Of a stretch of DNA of 64,000 bases, positions 28,416-35,468 are shown one piece after another. The position numbers and the translations under genes are program-made. The notes beneath the pieces were generated by a model. The model saw nothing but the letters and a program-made list of their open reading frames with translations. It did not search any database and was not told where the DNA came from. The DNA is from Cellulomonas sp. Leaf395 (lineage in GTDB: Bacteria > Actinomycetota > Actinomycetes > Actinomycetales > Cellulomonadaceae): positions 731,691-795,690 of the forward strand of contig NZ_LMQI01000001.1 of NCBI RefSeq assembly GCF_001424125.1. The letters are read 5' to 3'. Positions within the stretch are counted from its first letter, which is position 1. Every line of letters begins with the position of its first letter.

Positions 28416-29369
28416 ATGGACACCATGTACCGATCCTGGGCCCGAGCGCTGCGCGGCTTCGTCGCCGTGACCATGGTCGCGATCGGCCTCGTCGCCGGCG
28501 GTGTCAGCACCGCCTCCGTCGCGTCTGCTGCAGCCCCGGAGTGCGCCGGCAGAGGAGTGCCGACGAGCAAGATCTCGGTCCAGCTCTGGACGTTCGCCGA
28601 GTACATCGGCTTCGGTACCGACGCCGGCACCATCGCCCGGACCGAGGAGGTGTTCCAGAGCCTGAGCGAGATGGGGTACCGGAACGTCGAGCCGTTCACC
28701 CTGAGCGGGCTGACGGCAGAGCAGTACCGCGCGCTCCTCGACGAGTACGGGCTCAAGGCCTCCGCGCGGCACGTCGACGTCGGGAGGCCGGGGTCGCCGG
28801 CTGACATCGACCAGATCCTTGCGGACAACAAGACGCTGGGGATCAAGTACTTCGGCTCCGGTTCCACCCCGATCTTCCCGCTGGTCTACACCACCGAGGC
28901 GGAGTGGATCGCCTACGCCGAGTACCTCGACGCGCTCGGCGCAATCGCCCGCCAGCACGGCCAGACGCTCATGGTGCACAACCACGACATCGAGTTCGAA
29001 GAGGTGTTCGGCGACCAGACGGTGTTCGACATCCTCATGGCCTACACGGACCCGAAGAATGTCGTGTTCCAGCTCGACCTCTACTGGGCGACCAACGGCG
29101 GCGGTGTCGCCAACCCGATCGACGTGATCGAGCGGTACGGCAACCGGATCCAGCTGTTCCACGTCAAGGACATGGCGGCCGGTCCGTTCCCCGGTCGGAT
29201 CGAGATCGTCGGCGACGGGATCATCGACTTCCCGTCGATCTTCGAGGCGGCGGGTGGCAGCACGAAGTACTACGTCGTCGAGCACGACCCGCGCTTCGGC
29301 GACCCGACGTTCGACCCGTTCGAGGCCGCCCAGGAAGGCTTCGACTACCTCGCCTGCGTAACCTTCTGA
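28416..29369 (+). CDS. Secreted TIM-barrel sugar isomerase/epimerase-like protein
   Basis: 317 residues. Sec signal peptide to about residue 39 (hydrophobic core, cut after ASA), then an AP-endonuclease-2/xylose-isomerase-like barrel: VQLWTF, MGYRNVEPF, LMVHNHDIEF, VVFQLDLYWA, IQLFHVKDM, YYVVEHDP. Metal ligands in this family are Glu/Asp/His and are present as EPF, HNHD, QLDLYW, HVKD and EHD. It would act on sugars or sugar derivatives outside the cell. ATG with GGAGG 6 nt upstream. Stands alone, with a repeat operator in front. Confidence 0.85.
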   Translation: MDTMYRSWARALRGFVAVTMVAIGLVAGGVSTASVASAAAPECAGRGVPTSKISVQLWTFAEYIGFGTDAGTIARTEEVFQSLSEMGYRNVEPFTLSGLTAEQYRALLDEYGLKASARHVDVGRPGSPADIDQILADNKTLGIKYFGSGSTPIFPLVYTTEAEWIAYAEYLDALGAIARQHGQTLMVHNHDIEFEEVFGDQTVFDILMAYTDPKNVVFQLDLYWATNGGGVANPIDVIERYGNRIQLFHVKDMAAGPFPGRIEIVGDGIIDFPSIFEAAGGSTKYYVVEHDPRFGDPTFDPFEAAQEGFDYLACVTF

Positions 29370-29388
29370 CCACGCACGTGTGGAACGC

Positions 29389-29943
29389 ATGGCTGTCGTC
29401 GACGAGCTGATGGCGATCGAGCGCGAGCTCGCTCTCGGTCGGGGTGCCGTGTATGCCCGGGTGCTTCGCGACGACGCGGTGGTGGTCGTCCCGGGCGCGG
29501 TGCTGACCAAGGCGGAGTGCGTGGCCGCGATGGACACGTCGCCGGGATGGGACGCCGTCGCCGACGTCGTGCGGAGCGGCGAGTTCTACCGGGATCTCGG
29601 CTGGAACGTCGGTGCGCCGGTCGATCCGCACGCCGAGATCCGGTTCGAGGGGTTGAGCGTGGAGCTCGACGAGCACTCGTCCGTCGCGTTCTGGAACAGC
29701 GGCAGCCCGGACGACGACGCGGCGGCGACCGTGCTGTCGATCCGGGTGGGCAGCCGCGACGAGGTGGACGCCGTATGGACGCGGATGACAGGGCTCGGGT
29801 ACAAGTCCCGGCAGCGGCCGTTCGACGCGTTCTTCGGCTCCCGGTTCGCTGTGCTCGCAGACCCGGACGGCCACCAGGTCGGTCTGCTGAGCCCACGGTC
29901 CGACGAGCACCGCTCGGGCCCACCGCAGCTCGCTCCGAGCTGA
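29389..29943 (+). CDS. NTF2-like/VOC hybrid protein, possible gene fusion
   Basis: 184 residues. The first ~55 look like the start of an NTF2-like (DUF4440/SnoaL) domain, with VDELMAIERELA, DDAVVVVPGAVLTKAECVAAM and PGWDAV. Then, without a linker, comes a VOC (glyoxalase-like) domain lacking its first strand: GEFYRDLGWNVGAP, VELDEHSSVAFW, FDAFFGSRFAVLADPDGHQVGLLSP. Each half is incomplete, as if an internal deletion joined two genes. ATG 29389 is chosen over GTG 29380 because GGA sits 5 nt before it. Function unknown; VOC domains can bind metals or drugs. Confidence 0.65.
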   Translation: MAVVDELMAIERELALGRGAVYARVLRDDAVVVVPGAVLTKAECVAAMDTSPGWDAVADVVRSGEFYRDLGWNVGAPVDPHAEIRFEGLSVELDEHSSVAFWNSGSPDDDAAATVLSIRVGSRDEVDAVWTRMTGLGYKSRQRPFDAFFGSRFAVLADPDGHQVGLLSPRSDEHRSGPPQLAPS

Positions 29944-30070
29944 GGTGGCACGCAGCGCCGCGTGACGTGCACGACACGACGCGGCGCACGAGGTCAGCTC
30001 TGGCCGCCGTCCTGGGCGGTCACGAACGAAGGCTGCCCGAATTCAGGCGACGTCCTCGCTGACGGCTGCC

Positions 30071-30076
30071 TAACGT
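30071..30076 (+). promoter_or_regulatory. -10 box of a probable leaderless methyltransferase promoter
   Basis: TAACGT with 7 nt to the ATG of the methyltransferase and no Shine-Dalgarno sequence. Confidence 0.5.
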
Positions 30077-30083
30077 CGCTCGC

Positions 30084-30821
30084 ATGGCCGACGACGGATT
30101 CGAGGTCCCCCGCCTCGCGCAGCTGTACGACTCGCTCGACTCGGACCGCAGCGACCTCGATGCGTACGTGGCCATCGTCGACGAGCTGGGTGCGCGCAGC
30201 GTGCTCGACGTCGGCTGCGGCACCGGTACCTTCGCGCTTCTGCTCGCTGCCCGCGGCCTCGACGTCGTCGGCGTCGACCCGGCGGAGGCATCGCTCGACG
30301 TGGCGCGGGGGAAGGCCGGGTCCGACGATGTGCGGTGGCTCCACGGCGACGCGACGACCCTGGCGGAGGTGCGTGTCGACGTCGCGACGATGACCGGTAA
30401 CGTCGCGCAGGTCTTCGTGACCGACGCGGAGTGGGCGGGAACCCTCGCCGCGCTGCACGCGGCGCTGGTCCCGGGCGGGCACCTGGTGTTCGAGACCCGC
30501 GTTCCCGAGCGTGAGGCGTGGCGGGAGTGGACGCGCGAGGCGACGCACGAGGTCACGGACGTCGACAGGGTCGGGCAGGTCGAGACGTGGGTCGACGTGA
30601 CGGAGGTCGTCGGCGAGCTCGTGACGTTCCGGGCGACGTGGGTGTTCGCGTCGGACGGTGCGGTGCTGACGTCGGACTCGACCCTGCGGTTCCGCGACAG
30701 GAGCACGGTCGAACGCTCTCTGGCGGAGGCGGGATTCGACGTCGTCGACGTGCGTGAGGCTCCCGACCGACCGGGCAAGGAGATGGTGTTCGTCGCCCGG
30801 CGTCGCGACAGTCAGCCGTAG
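30084..30821 (+). CDS. Class I SAM-dependent methyltransferase
   Basis: 245 residues. SAM-binding motif I VLDVGCGTGTFALLLA (about 40-55), acidic end of strand 2 (VVGVDPAEAS), motif GDATTL and PGGHLVFETRVP. Family DUF/UbiE-like; the substrate is not predictable. ATG has a TAACGT box 7 nt upstream and no Shine-Dalgarno, so it is probably leaderless. Its last 10 nt overlap tail to tail with the hemerythrin gene on the other strand, leaving no room for a terminator between them. Confidence 0.88.
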   Translation: MADDGFEVPRLAQLYDSLDSDRSDLDAYVAIVDELGARSVLDVGCGTGTFALLLAARGLDVVGVDPAEASLDVARGKAGSDDVRWLHGDATTLAEVRVDVATMTGNVAQVFVTDAEWAGTLAALHAALVPGGHLVFETRVPEREAWREWTREATHEVTDVDRVGQVETWVDVTEVVGELVTFRATWVFASDGAVLTSDSTLRFRDRSTVERSLAEAGFDVVDVREAPDRPGKEMVFVARRRDSQP

Positions 30822-31480
30822 ATCCGCGCCCGGTGCGCGGCGAACTGGCGTCGGCCCACCAGGCGCCACAGCACGCGGGCGGGCGCTGGCAGGTTGGTCC
30901 GCAGCCAGCCTGCGCGCTCGTCGGCGGGCACGACCTCGAGGATCCAGCCCAGCTGCAGGAGCAACCGGTCCTTCGGGATCGACGCCATGCCGTGCTCGTG
31001 CAGCAGGTTCCACTCCCGCTGCGACATCACCGTGGACGCTGTCGGCAGGATCTGCGCCTCCTCCTGGCCGAGGTGCTGCAGGAGCGTGTCCCGTACATCG
31101 TCGAGCAGCGCGGCGACGGCGTCGCGTTCGGTCGTGCCGGCCGACTCCTCCCACGCGTCCATGAGTCCGTCGAGCCGCTCCAGCTGTGCGGCCGTGGCGG
31201 CGTGCTGGGACCGCATCAGACCGACGTGGAGCGCGCACGCCGGCGCGCGCAGCTCGAGGGTGTCCCAGAGCAGCAGGTCCTCGCCCTCGTGGTGGTGGTG
31301 CAGTGCCGCGGCAACTTCGCGGACGTGGTCGGCGACGGGGAGCATCCGGGCGGTGTCCCCGTCGGCCACGCCGCGGACCAGGACCGGGGCGTCGGTGAAG
31401 GCGCGGCGGAACAGTGCGTGGATCGTGAGCATGTCGGAGGTGTCGCAGCCGAGCTTCTCGGTGCTGGTGACGGCGCTCAT
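30812..31480 (-). CDS. Hemerythrin-like domain protein (paralogue B)
   Basis: 222 residues, paralogue of the protein at 27487-28221: the same GCDTS-x-M...H opening, GDTAR, HHHHEGEDLLLWD, HVGLMRSQHA, HLGQEEAQILP and MSQREWNLLHEHG. Iron-ligand His and Glu residues are kept. Start ATG 31480 with weak GCGAGA upstream. Transcribed away from the CGNR regulator gene, with an inverted repeat between them, so control by that regulator is plausible (inference). Confidence 0.85.
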   Translation of the reverse strand: MSAVTSTEKLGCDTSDMLTIHALFRRAFTDAPVLVRGVADGDTARMLPVADHVREVAAALHHHHEGEDLLLWDTLELRAPACALHVGLMRSQHAATAAQLERLDGLMDAWEESAGTTERDAVAALLDDVRDTLLQHLGQEEAQILPTASTVMSQREWNLLHEHGMASIPKDRLLLQLGWILEVVPADERAGWLRTNLPAPARVLWRLVGRRQFAAHRARIYG

Positions 31481-31519
31481 CGTGCGTCTCGCTCTCGGTG
31501 TCGGGAACTCCGGTGCGTC

Positions 31520-31534
31520 ACCGGTAAAACCGGT
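31520..31534. promoter_or_regulatory. ACCGGT-AAA-ACCGGT repeat between divergent genes
   Basis: A 15-bp symmetric site (two ACCGGT hexamers around AAA) lies in the 108-bp region between hemerythrin paralogue B and the CGNR protein. TACGCT (31534-31539) could be a -10 box of the latter, which would put the site on the promoter. Candidate operator. Confidence 0.5.
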
Positions 31535-31588
31535 ACGCTGGTGATGACTATCGTGGCGAACCGCTGACCACGTCAAGGGGAGGTGCTC

Positions 31589-32071
31589 GTGCCGGACCAG
31601 TTGCTGCAGTGGGTCGAGCTCGGGAGCGAGCCGGGGGTCGCCCCGGGAGCGCTCGAGCGCGTGCGGGCGCTCCTGAACACCGACGACCGGTTCCACGGCA
31701 CCGACGACCTGGCCGGTGGACCCGTCGGCCTCGTGTCGCTCCGCGACGCCCTGCGGCGGTACCTGACGTCCGGCGACGCGGCCGGTCTCGACGCGCTCGC
31801 GGCCACCCATCCGCTCGTCGTCACGTTCGGTGCCGGCACGGCCACGCTGGCACCGGCGGGGGCAGACACCGTCGTCACCGGGCTGCTCGCCGAGGTTCAC
31901 CGGGCTCACGCGGACGGCGAGTGGGCACGCCTCAAGGCATGCGCGAACCCCGACTGCCAGTGGGTGTACTACGACGGTTCACGAAACCGCTCAGGGCGGT
32001 GGTGCTCGATGAACGAGTGCGGCGACGTGATGAAGGCCCGCGCCTACCGGCGGCGAGCCCGTCAGGTCTGA
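31589..32071 (+). CDS. CGNR zinc-finger protein, probable regulator
   Basis: 160 residues: a helical N-terminal ABATE-like domain, then the CGNR zinc ribbon at the C-terminus, KACANPDCQWVYYDGSRNRSGRWCSMNECGDVMKAR with Cys-x4-Cys...Cys-x4-Cys ligands (the fourth in the Cys-Gly pair). This family is predicted to regulate transcription. GTG 31589 is used because GGGGAGG lies 5 nt before; a GTG inside that site (31583) is rejected. It faces the hemerythrin gene divergently and ends overlapping the GNAT gene by 10 nt. Confidence 0.85.
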   Translation: MPDQLLQWVELGSEPGVAPGALERVRALLNTDDRFHGTDDLAGGPVGLVSLRDALRRYLTSGDAAGLDALAATHPLVVTFGAGTATLAPAGADTVVTGLLAEVHRAHADGEWARLKACANPDCQWVYYDGSRNRSGRWCSMNECGDVMKARAYRRRARQV

Positions 32072-32610
32072 GGCATGACGAGCGCGTACATCTCCATGTC
32101 CCGACGCTCGTCTCCGACCTTCTCCCACGATCGCAGGAGCCCTTCGCGCACGAACCCAGCGCTCGTCGCCGTGCGGGCGGACGCCACGTTCCAGGGCTCG
32201 ACGTGGAGCTCGAGCCGTTGGATGCCGGGCACGGTGACCGCCCACCGCACCAGGGTCTGCACCGCATCCCCGGCCAGCCCACGTCCGCGGCGTGAGGCGG
32301 CGATCCAGTACCCCACGGTCGCGCGGCCGAGGTCGAGGTCGCGCAGCCCGAGGTAGGCGTGACCCACGGCCAGGTCCGTCGTGCGGTCCGCGACGGCGAA
32401 CGCGTAGCCGGCGCCCGTCCTGAGGCGGTCGGCCTGCCGTGCGAGGTACTCGAGACAGGCGTCGTCGTCGCCGTGCGCCGGCACCGACGTGATGAGGGGG
32501 ATCAGCGGGTCGGTCGTCGCCTCACGGACCAGCGGGAGGTCGGCGGGAGAGAAGGCGCGCAGTCGGACCGCATCGCCGAGGAGGGTCGGAAGGACCAGCG
32601 GGAGGCTCAT
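32062..32610 (-). CDS. GNAT acetyltransferase (RimJ/RimL-like)
   Basis: 182 residues. Acetyl-CoA loop SRRGRGLAGDA near 107-116, preceded by GYWIAAS and followed by RLELHVEPWNVASARTATSAGFVREGLLRS, the RimJ/RimL pattern. Acetylates an amine, often a ribosomal protein N-terminus or a small molecule. ATG overlaps the stop of the upstream oxidoreductase gene as ATGA. Confidence 0.9.
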   Translation of the reverse strand: MSLPLVLPTLLGDAVRLRAFSPADLPLVREATTDPLIPLITSVPAHGDDDACLEYLARQADRLRTGAGYAFAVADRTTDLAVGHAYLGLRDLDLGRATVGYWIAASRRGRGLAGDAVQTLVRWAVTVPGIQRLELHVEPWNVASARTATSAGFVREGLLRSWEKVGDERRDMEMYALVMPQT

Positions 32611-33071
32611 GCGGGAGCCAGCCGGAACACGCGCAGCTCGCGGTCGGTGCGGTCGGCGTAGTCGGTGTACCCCGGCCACACCTCGAGCAGCGCGGGCAGC
32701 AGGCGGGTGCGCTCGTCCGCGGCGGCGAGCGTCGCGACGACACGGGTGCGGACTCCCGCGATCGTGACGGTCGCGTGGGGGTCCGCCAGGAGGTTGCCCG
32801 ACCACGCGGGGTGGTGTTCCTGCCCCCAGTTGGAGCCGATGAGCACCCAGCCGTCGCCGTCGACGGCGTACAGGAGGACGGCCTCGCGGGGTTGGCCGGA
32901 CGTCCGGCCGGTCGTCGTGAGGATGAGGTGGGGGAGCGTCGGCCTGCCGAGGACGCTCAGCCGACCGCGGCTCGCCTTGTGCAGCCGTCGGTCGATCCCG
33001 GAGGTCGCGCGGCCGATCCGGGCGAACCAGGGGGTGCGCCCGACCCGGCGGACGATCGCGGTGAAGCCCAT
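32607..33071 (-). CDS. Deazaflavin-dependent nitroreductase (Ddn-like)
   Basis: 154 residues, split-barrel fold: HLILTTTGRTSGQPREAVLLYAVDGDGWVLIGSNWGQEHHPAWSGNLLADPHATVTI is the classic signature of the F420-binding Ddn/FDOR-B family. Basic N-terminal extension. Implies the host makes F420 or a related deazaflavin. Coupled to the GNAT gene by ATGA. Confidence 0.9.
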   Translation of the reverse strand: MGFTAIVRRVGRTPWFARIGRATSGIDRRLHKASRGRLSVLGRPTLPHLILTTTGRTSGQPREAVLLYAVDGDGWVLIGSNWGQEHHPAWSGNLLADPHATVTIAGVRTRVVATLAAADERTRLLPALLEVWPGYTDYADRTDRELRVFRLAPA

Positions 33072-33435
33072 CGGACCAGTGTCTCCGACGGAGACGGCCT
33101 CCGCGGAAGACGTGCAGGTGGGACGGCACGTCCCCCGCCCGAGGGGCGTTGCGATCGCACGACATCGTCGGAGGGTGTCTGATGGAGTTGTCCGTGGTGT
33201 GCCCCCGGGAAATGCGCCAGAAACATCGGGTGCGCCACAACAGCAGGTTTCAGATGGTGAGACGTACCCGACAGTATCGATCGCGTAACAATCGCGTTGC
33301 GCTCTGCGAACTGTCCGATTTGTCCACTATTCGCTTGACTACCGTGTCGCCACACCCCGGCGGACCTCTGGACCGCGTGCTGGTCGGTACTCCCGGCTCG
33401 CACCACAGAGCCCACCACCCTTCTCGGGAGGAACA
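33072..33435. promoter_or_regulatory. 364-bp non-coding region before the oligopeptide importer
   Basis: No gene seen. It holds several possible promoter boxes for the plus-strand importer: TTTCAG (33248) with CAGTAT 18 bp on, and TTGACT (33335-33340) without a clear partner, plus two TGTCC repeats (33312 and 33321). A long leader of 100 nt or more before the TTG start is likely. The boxes cannot be ranked by eye. Confidence 0.35.
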
Positions 33436-35277
33436 TTGAGGATCACACGCAAGGCCGCGTTCGCAGCGGTCGCCGCGACGAGCGTTCTCGCCCTCGCGGC
33501 CTGCTCCAGCGGCGGCGGCGGCAGCGACGACGAGACCGACGACGCGGGCATCAACACCGAGACGTCGATCAACATCGCCTGGAACCAGCCGTTCTACTCG
33601 GCCAACGGAAACAGCACGACGGGTAACGCCACGGCGAACAACGTCATCCTGTACCTCGCGAACTCGGGCTTCTGGTACTACGACGCGGACCTCAACCTGG
33701 TCCAGGACGAGTCGTTCGGCACCTACGAGAAGGTCTCCGACGACCCGCTGCAGGTCAAGTACACGTACGCCGACACCGCGAAGTGGTCAGACGGCACGCC
33801 CGCCGGTCCCGCCGACCTGCTCCTCGAGTGGGCCGCGCAGAGCGGCAAGTTCAACAACGTCGAGGCGGAGTACGACGAAGAAGGCAACATCACGAACCAG
33901 GACGCCCTGGACGCCGGTGTCTACTTCGACGCAGCCTCGCCCGCGATGGCACTCGTCGAGGAGACGCCCGAGATCGACGGCAACTCCATCACGCTGACCT
34001 ACACCAAGCCGTTCGCGGACTGGTCGACGGCCATCCAGTCGAACCTGCCTGCGCACATCGTCGCGCAGCGCGCCCTCGGCATCGAGGACGCGGAGGAGGC
34101 GACCGACGCGCTCATCGCGGCCATCCAGGACGAGAACGTCGAGGACCTCTCGCCGATCGCCAAGTCGTGGAGCACCGACTGGAACTTCGCGTCGATGCCG
34201 TCCGACGAGGACCTCCTCGTCACGAGCGGCGCGTACCAGATCACGGAGTTCGAGCAGGACCAGTTCATCACCCTGACTGCCAGCGAGTCCTACGAGGGCG
34301 ACCACAAGCCGGTCTTCAACAAGGTCACGGTCCGCTACAACGGCGACCCGATGGGCCAGGTCCAGGCACTGCAGAACGGTGAGGTCGACCTCATCAACCC
34401 GCAGGCCACGGCCGACGTCAAGACCGCCGTCGAGGCGATCGAGGGCCTCGAGGTCGAGTCCGGCCCCGAGGGCACGTACGAGCACGTCGACCTGCAGTTC
34501 GCCAACGGTGGTCCGTTCGACCCGGCGACCTACGGCGGCGACGCGGAGAAGGCCAAGAAGGTGCGCCAGGCGTTCCTCAAGACCATTCCCCGTGAGCAGA
34601 TCATGGAGAACCTGATCAAGCCTCTCGACGAGACGGCGGAGCTCCGCAACTCCTACACGCAGGTCGCGGGCTCGCCGATGTACGACCCCATCGTCGAGGC
34701 CAACGGTCAGGCTGAGGCGTACGCGCTGGACATCCCCGGCGCCACCGCTCTGCTCGCCGAGGCCGGTGTGCCGGCCGTCTCGGTCCGCCTGCTCTTCGAC
34801 CCGGAGAACACGCGCCGTCAGAACGAGTACGAGCTCATCAAGGCGTCGGCCGCCCAGGCCGGCTTCGACGTCGTGCCCTACCAGGTCCAGACCGACTGGG
34901 GCACGGACCTCTCGAACGCGACGAGCTTCTACGACGCAGCGCTCTTCGGCTGGCAGTCGACCTCCACCGCCGTCACCGAGTCGGACGCGAACTACCGCAC
35001 GGGTGGAGGGAACAACTTCTACGGGTACTCCAACGCCACGGTGGATGGGCTCTTCGACGAGCTCCAGGTGGCCACGGAGCAGGAGGACCAGGAGCCTCTC
35101 CTGGCCCAGATCGAGACCGAGCTCGTGAACGACGCGTTCGGTGTGACGATCTTCCAGTTCCCCGGCGTCACCGCCTGGAACCCGGACAAGATCGGCAACG
35201 TCTCGAAGCTGACGATCGCGCCGACGATCTTCTACGGCTTCTGGGAGTGGACCGCGGGCGAGGCTGCGGCCGAGTGA
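33436..35277 (+). CDS. Oligopeptide ABC transporter substrate-binding lipoprotein
   Basis: 613 residues, family-5 solute-binding protein. Lipobox LAAC at Cys23, Gly/Ser/Asp linker, then the DppA/OppA core (WSDGTPAGPADLLLEWAAQSG, TYTKPFADW, FLKTIPREQIMENLI, FNKVTVRYNGDPMGQVQAL). TTG start with GGGAGG 4 nt before; MRITRKAAFAAVA is a typical signal start. Binds peptides for the permeases downstream. Two strong hairpins follow the gene, which should raise its mRNA over that of the permeases. Related to the lipoprotein at 40799-42607. Confidence 0.92.
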   Translation: MRITRKAAFAAVAATSVLALAACSSGGGGSDDETDDAGINTETSINIAWNQPFYSANGNSTTGNATANNVILYLANSGFWYYDADLNLVQDESFGTYEKVSDDPLQVKYTYADTAKWSDGTPAGPADLLLEWAAQSGKFNNVEAEYDEEGNITNQDALDAGVYFDAASPAMALVEETPEIDGNSITLTYTKPFADWSTAIQSNLPAHIVAQRALGIEDAEEATDALIAAIQDENVEDLSPIAKSWSTDWNFASMPSDEDLLVTSGAYQITEFEQDQFITLTASESYEGDHKPVFNKVTVRYNGDPMGQVQALQNGEVDLINPQATADVKTAVEAIEGLEVESGPEGTYEHVDLQFANGGPFDPATYGGDAEKAKKVRQAFLKTIPREQIMENLIKPLDETAELRNSYTQVAGSPMYDPIVEANGQAEAYALDIPGATALLAEAGVPAVSVRLLFDPENTRRQNEYELIKASAAQAGFDVVPYQVQTDWGTDLSNATSFYDAALFGWQSTSTAVTESDANYRTGGGNNFYGYSNATVDGLFDELQVATEQEDQEPLLAQIETELVNDAFGVTIFQFPGVTAWNPDKIGNVSKLTIAPTIFYGFWEWTAGEAAAE

Positions 35278-35282
35278 TCCAC

Positions 35283-35319
35283 GGTTCCTCCGCCGGGCAC
35301 TGAGCCTGGCGGAGGAACC
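35283..35319 (+). terminator. Hairpin 1 between binding-protein and permease genes
   Basis: 16-bp stem (35283-35298 with 35304-35319, one G-T pair) and a 5-nt loop ACTGA, 6 nt after the stop of the binding-protein gene. No T tract. Confidence 0.75.
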
Positions 35320-35329
35320 TCCCGGTCAG

Positions 35330-35378
35330 ACGTCAGCGGGGCGCCGGGCACCACCAGGTCCCGGCGCCCCGCTGACGT
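35330..35378 (+). terminator. Hairpin 2 between binding-protein and permease genes
   Basis: Perfect 19-bp stem (35330-35348 with 35360-35378) and an 11-nt loop, 10 nt after hairpin 1. Together the two should terminate or stabilise the upstream mRNA and lower the dose of the permease genes, common in ABC operons where the binding protein is needed in excess. Confidence 0.8.
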
Positions 35379-35468
35379 GCCTGTGGTCGTTCGACCCCGG
35401 ACCGCGGTCGCCCGAGGGATACGATCCCCCCGACCAGCGGTGCCCGATCCCAGCGAGGTAACCCACCC

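Noticed and set aside
29371..29388. GTG start at 29380 for the NTF2/VOC hybrid
   Set aside because: The ATG nine bases later has a GGA at suitable spacing; the GTG has none.
31583..31585. GTG start at 31583 for the CGNR protein
   Set aside because: It lies inside the GGGGAGG ribosome site of the GTG at 31589.
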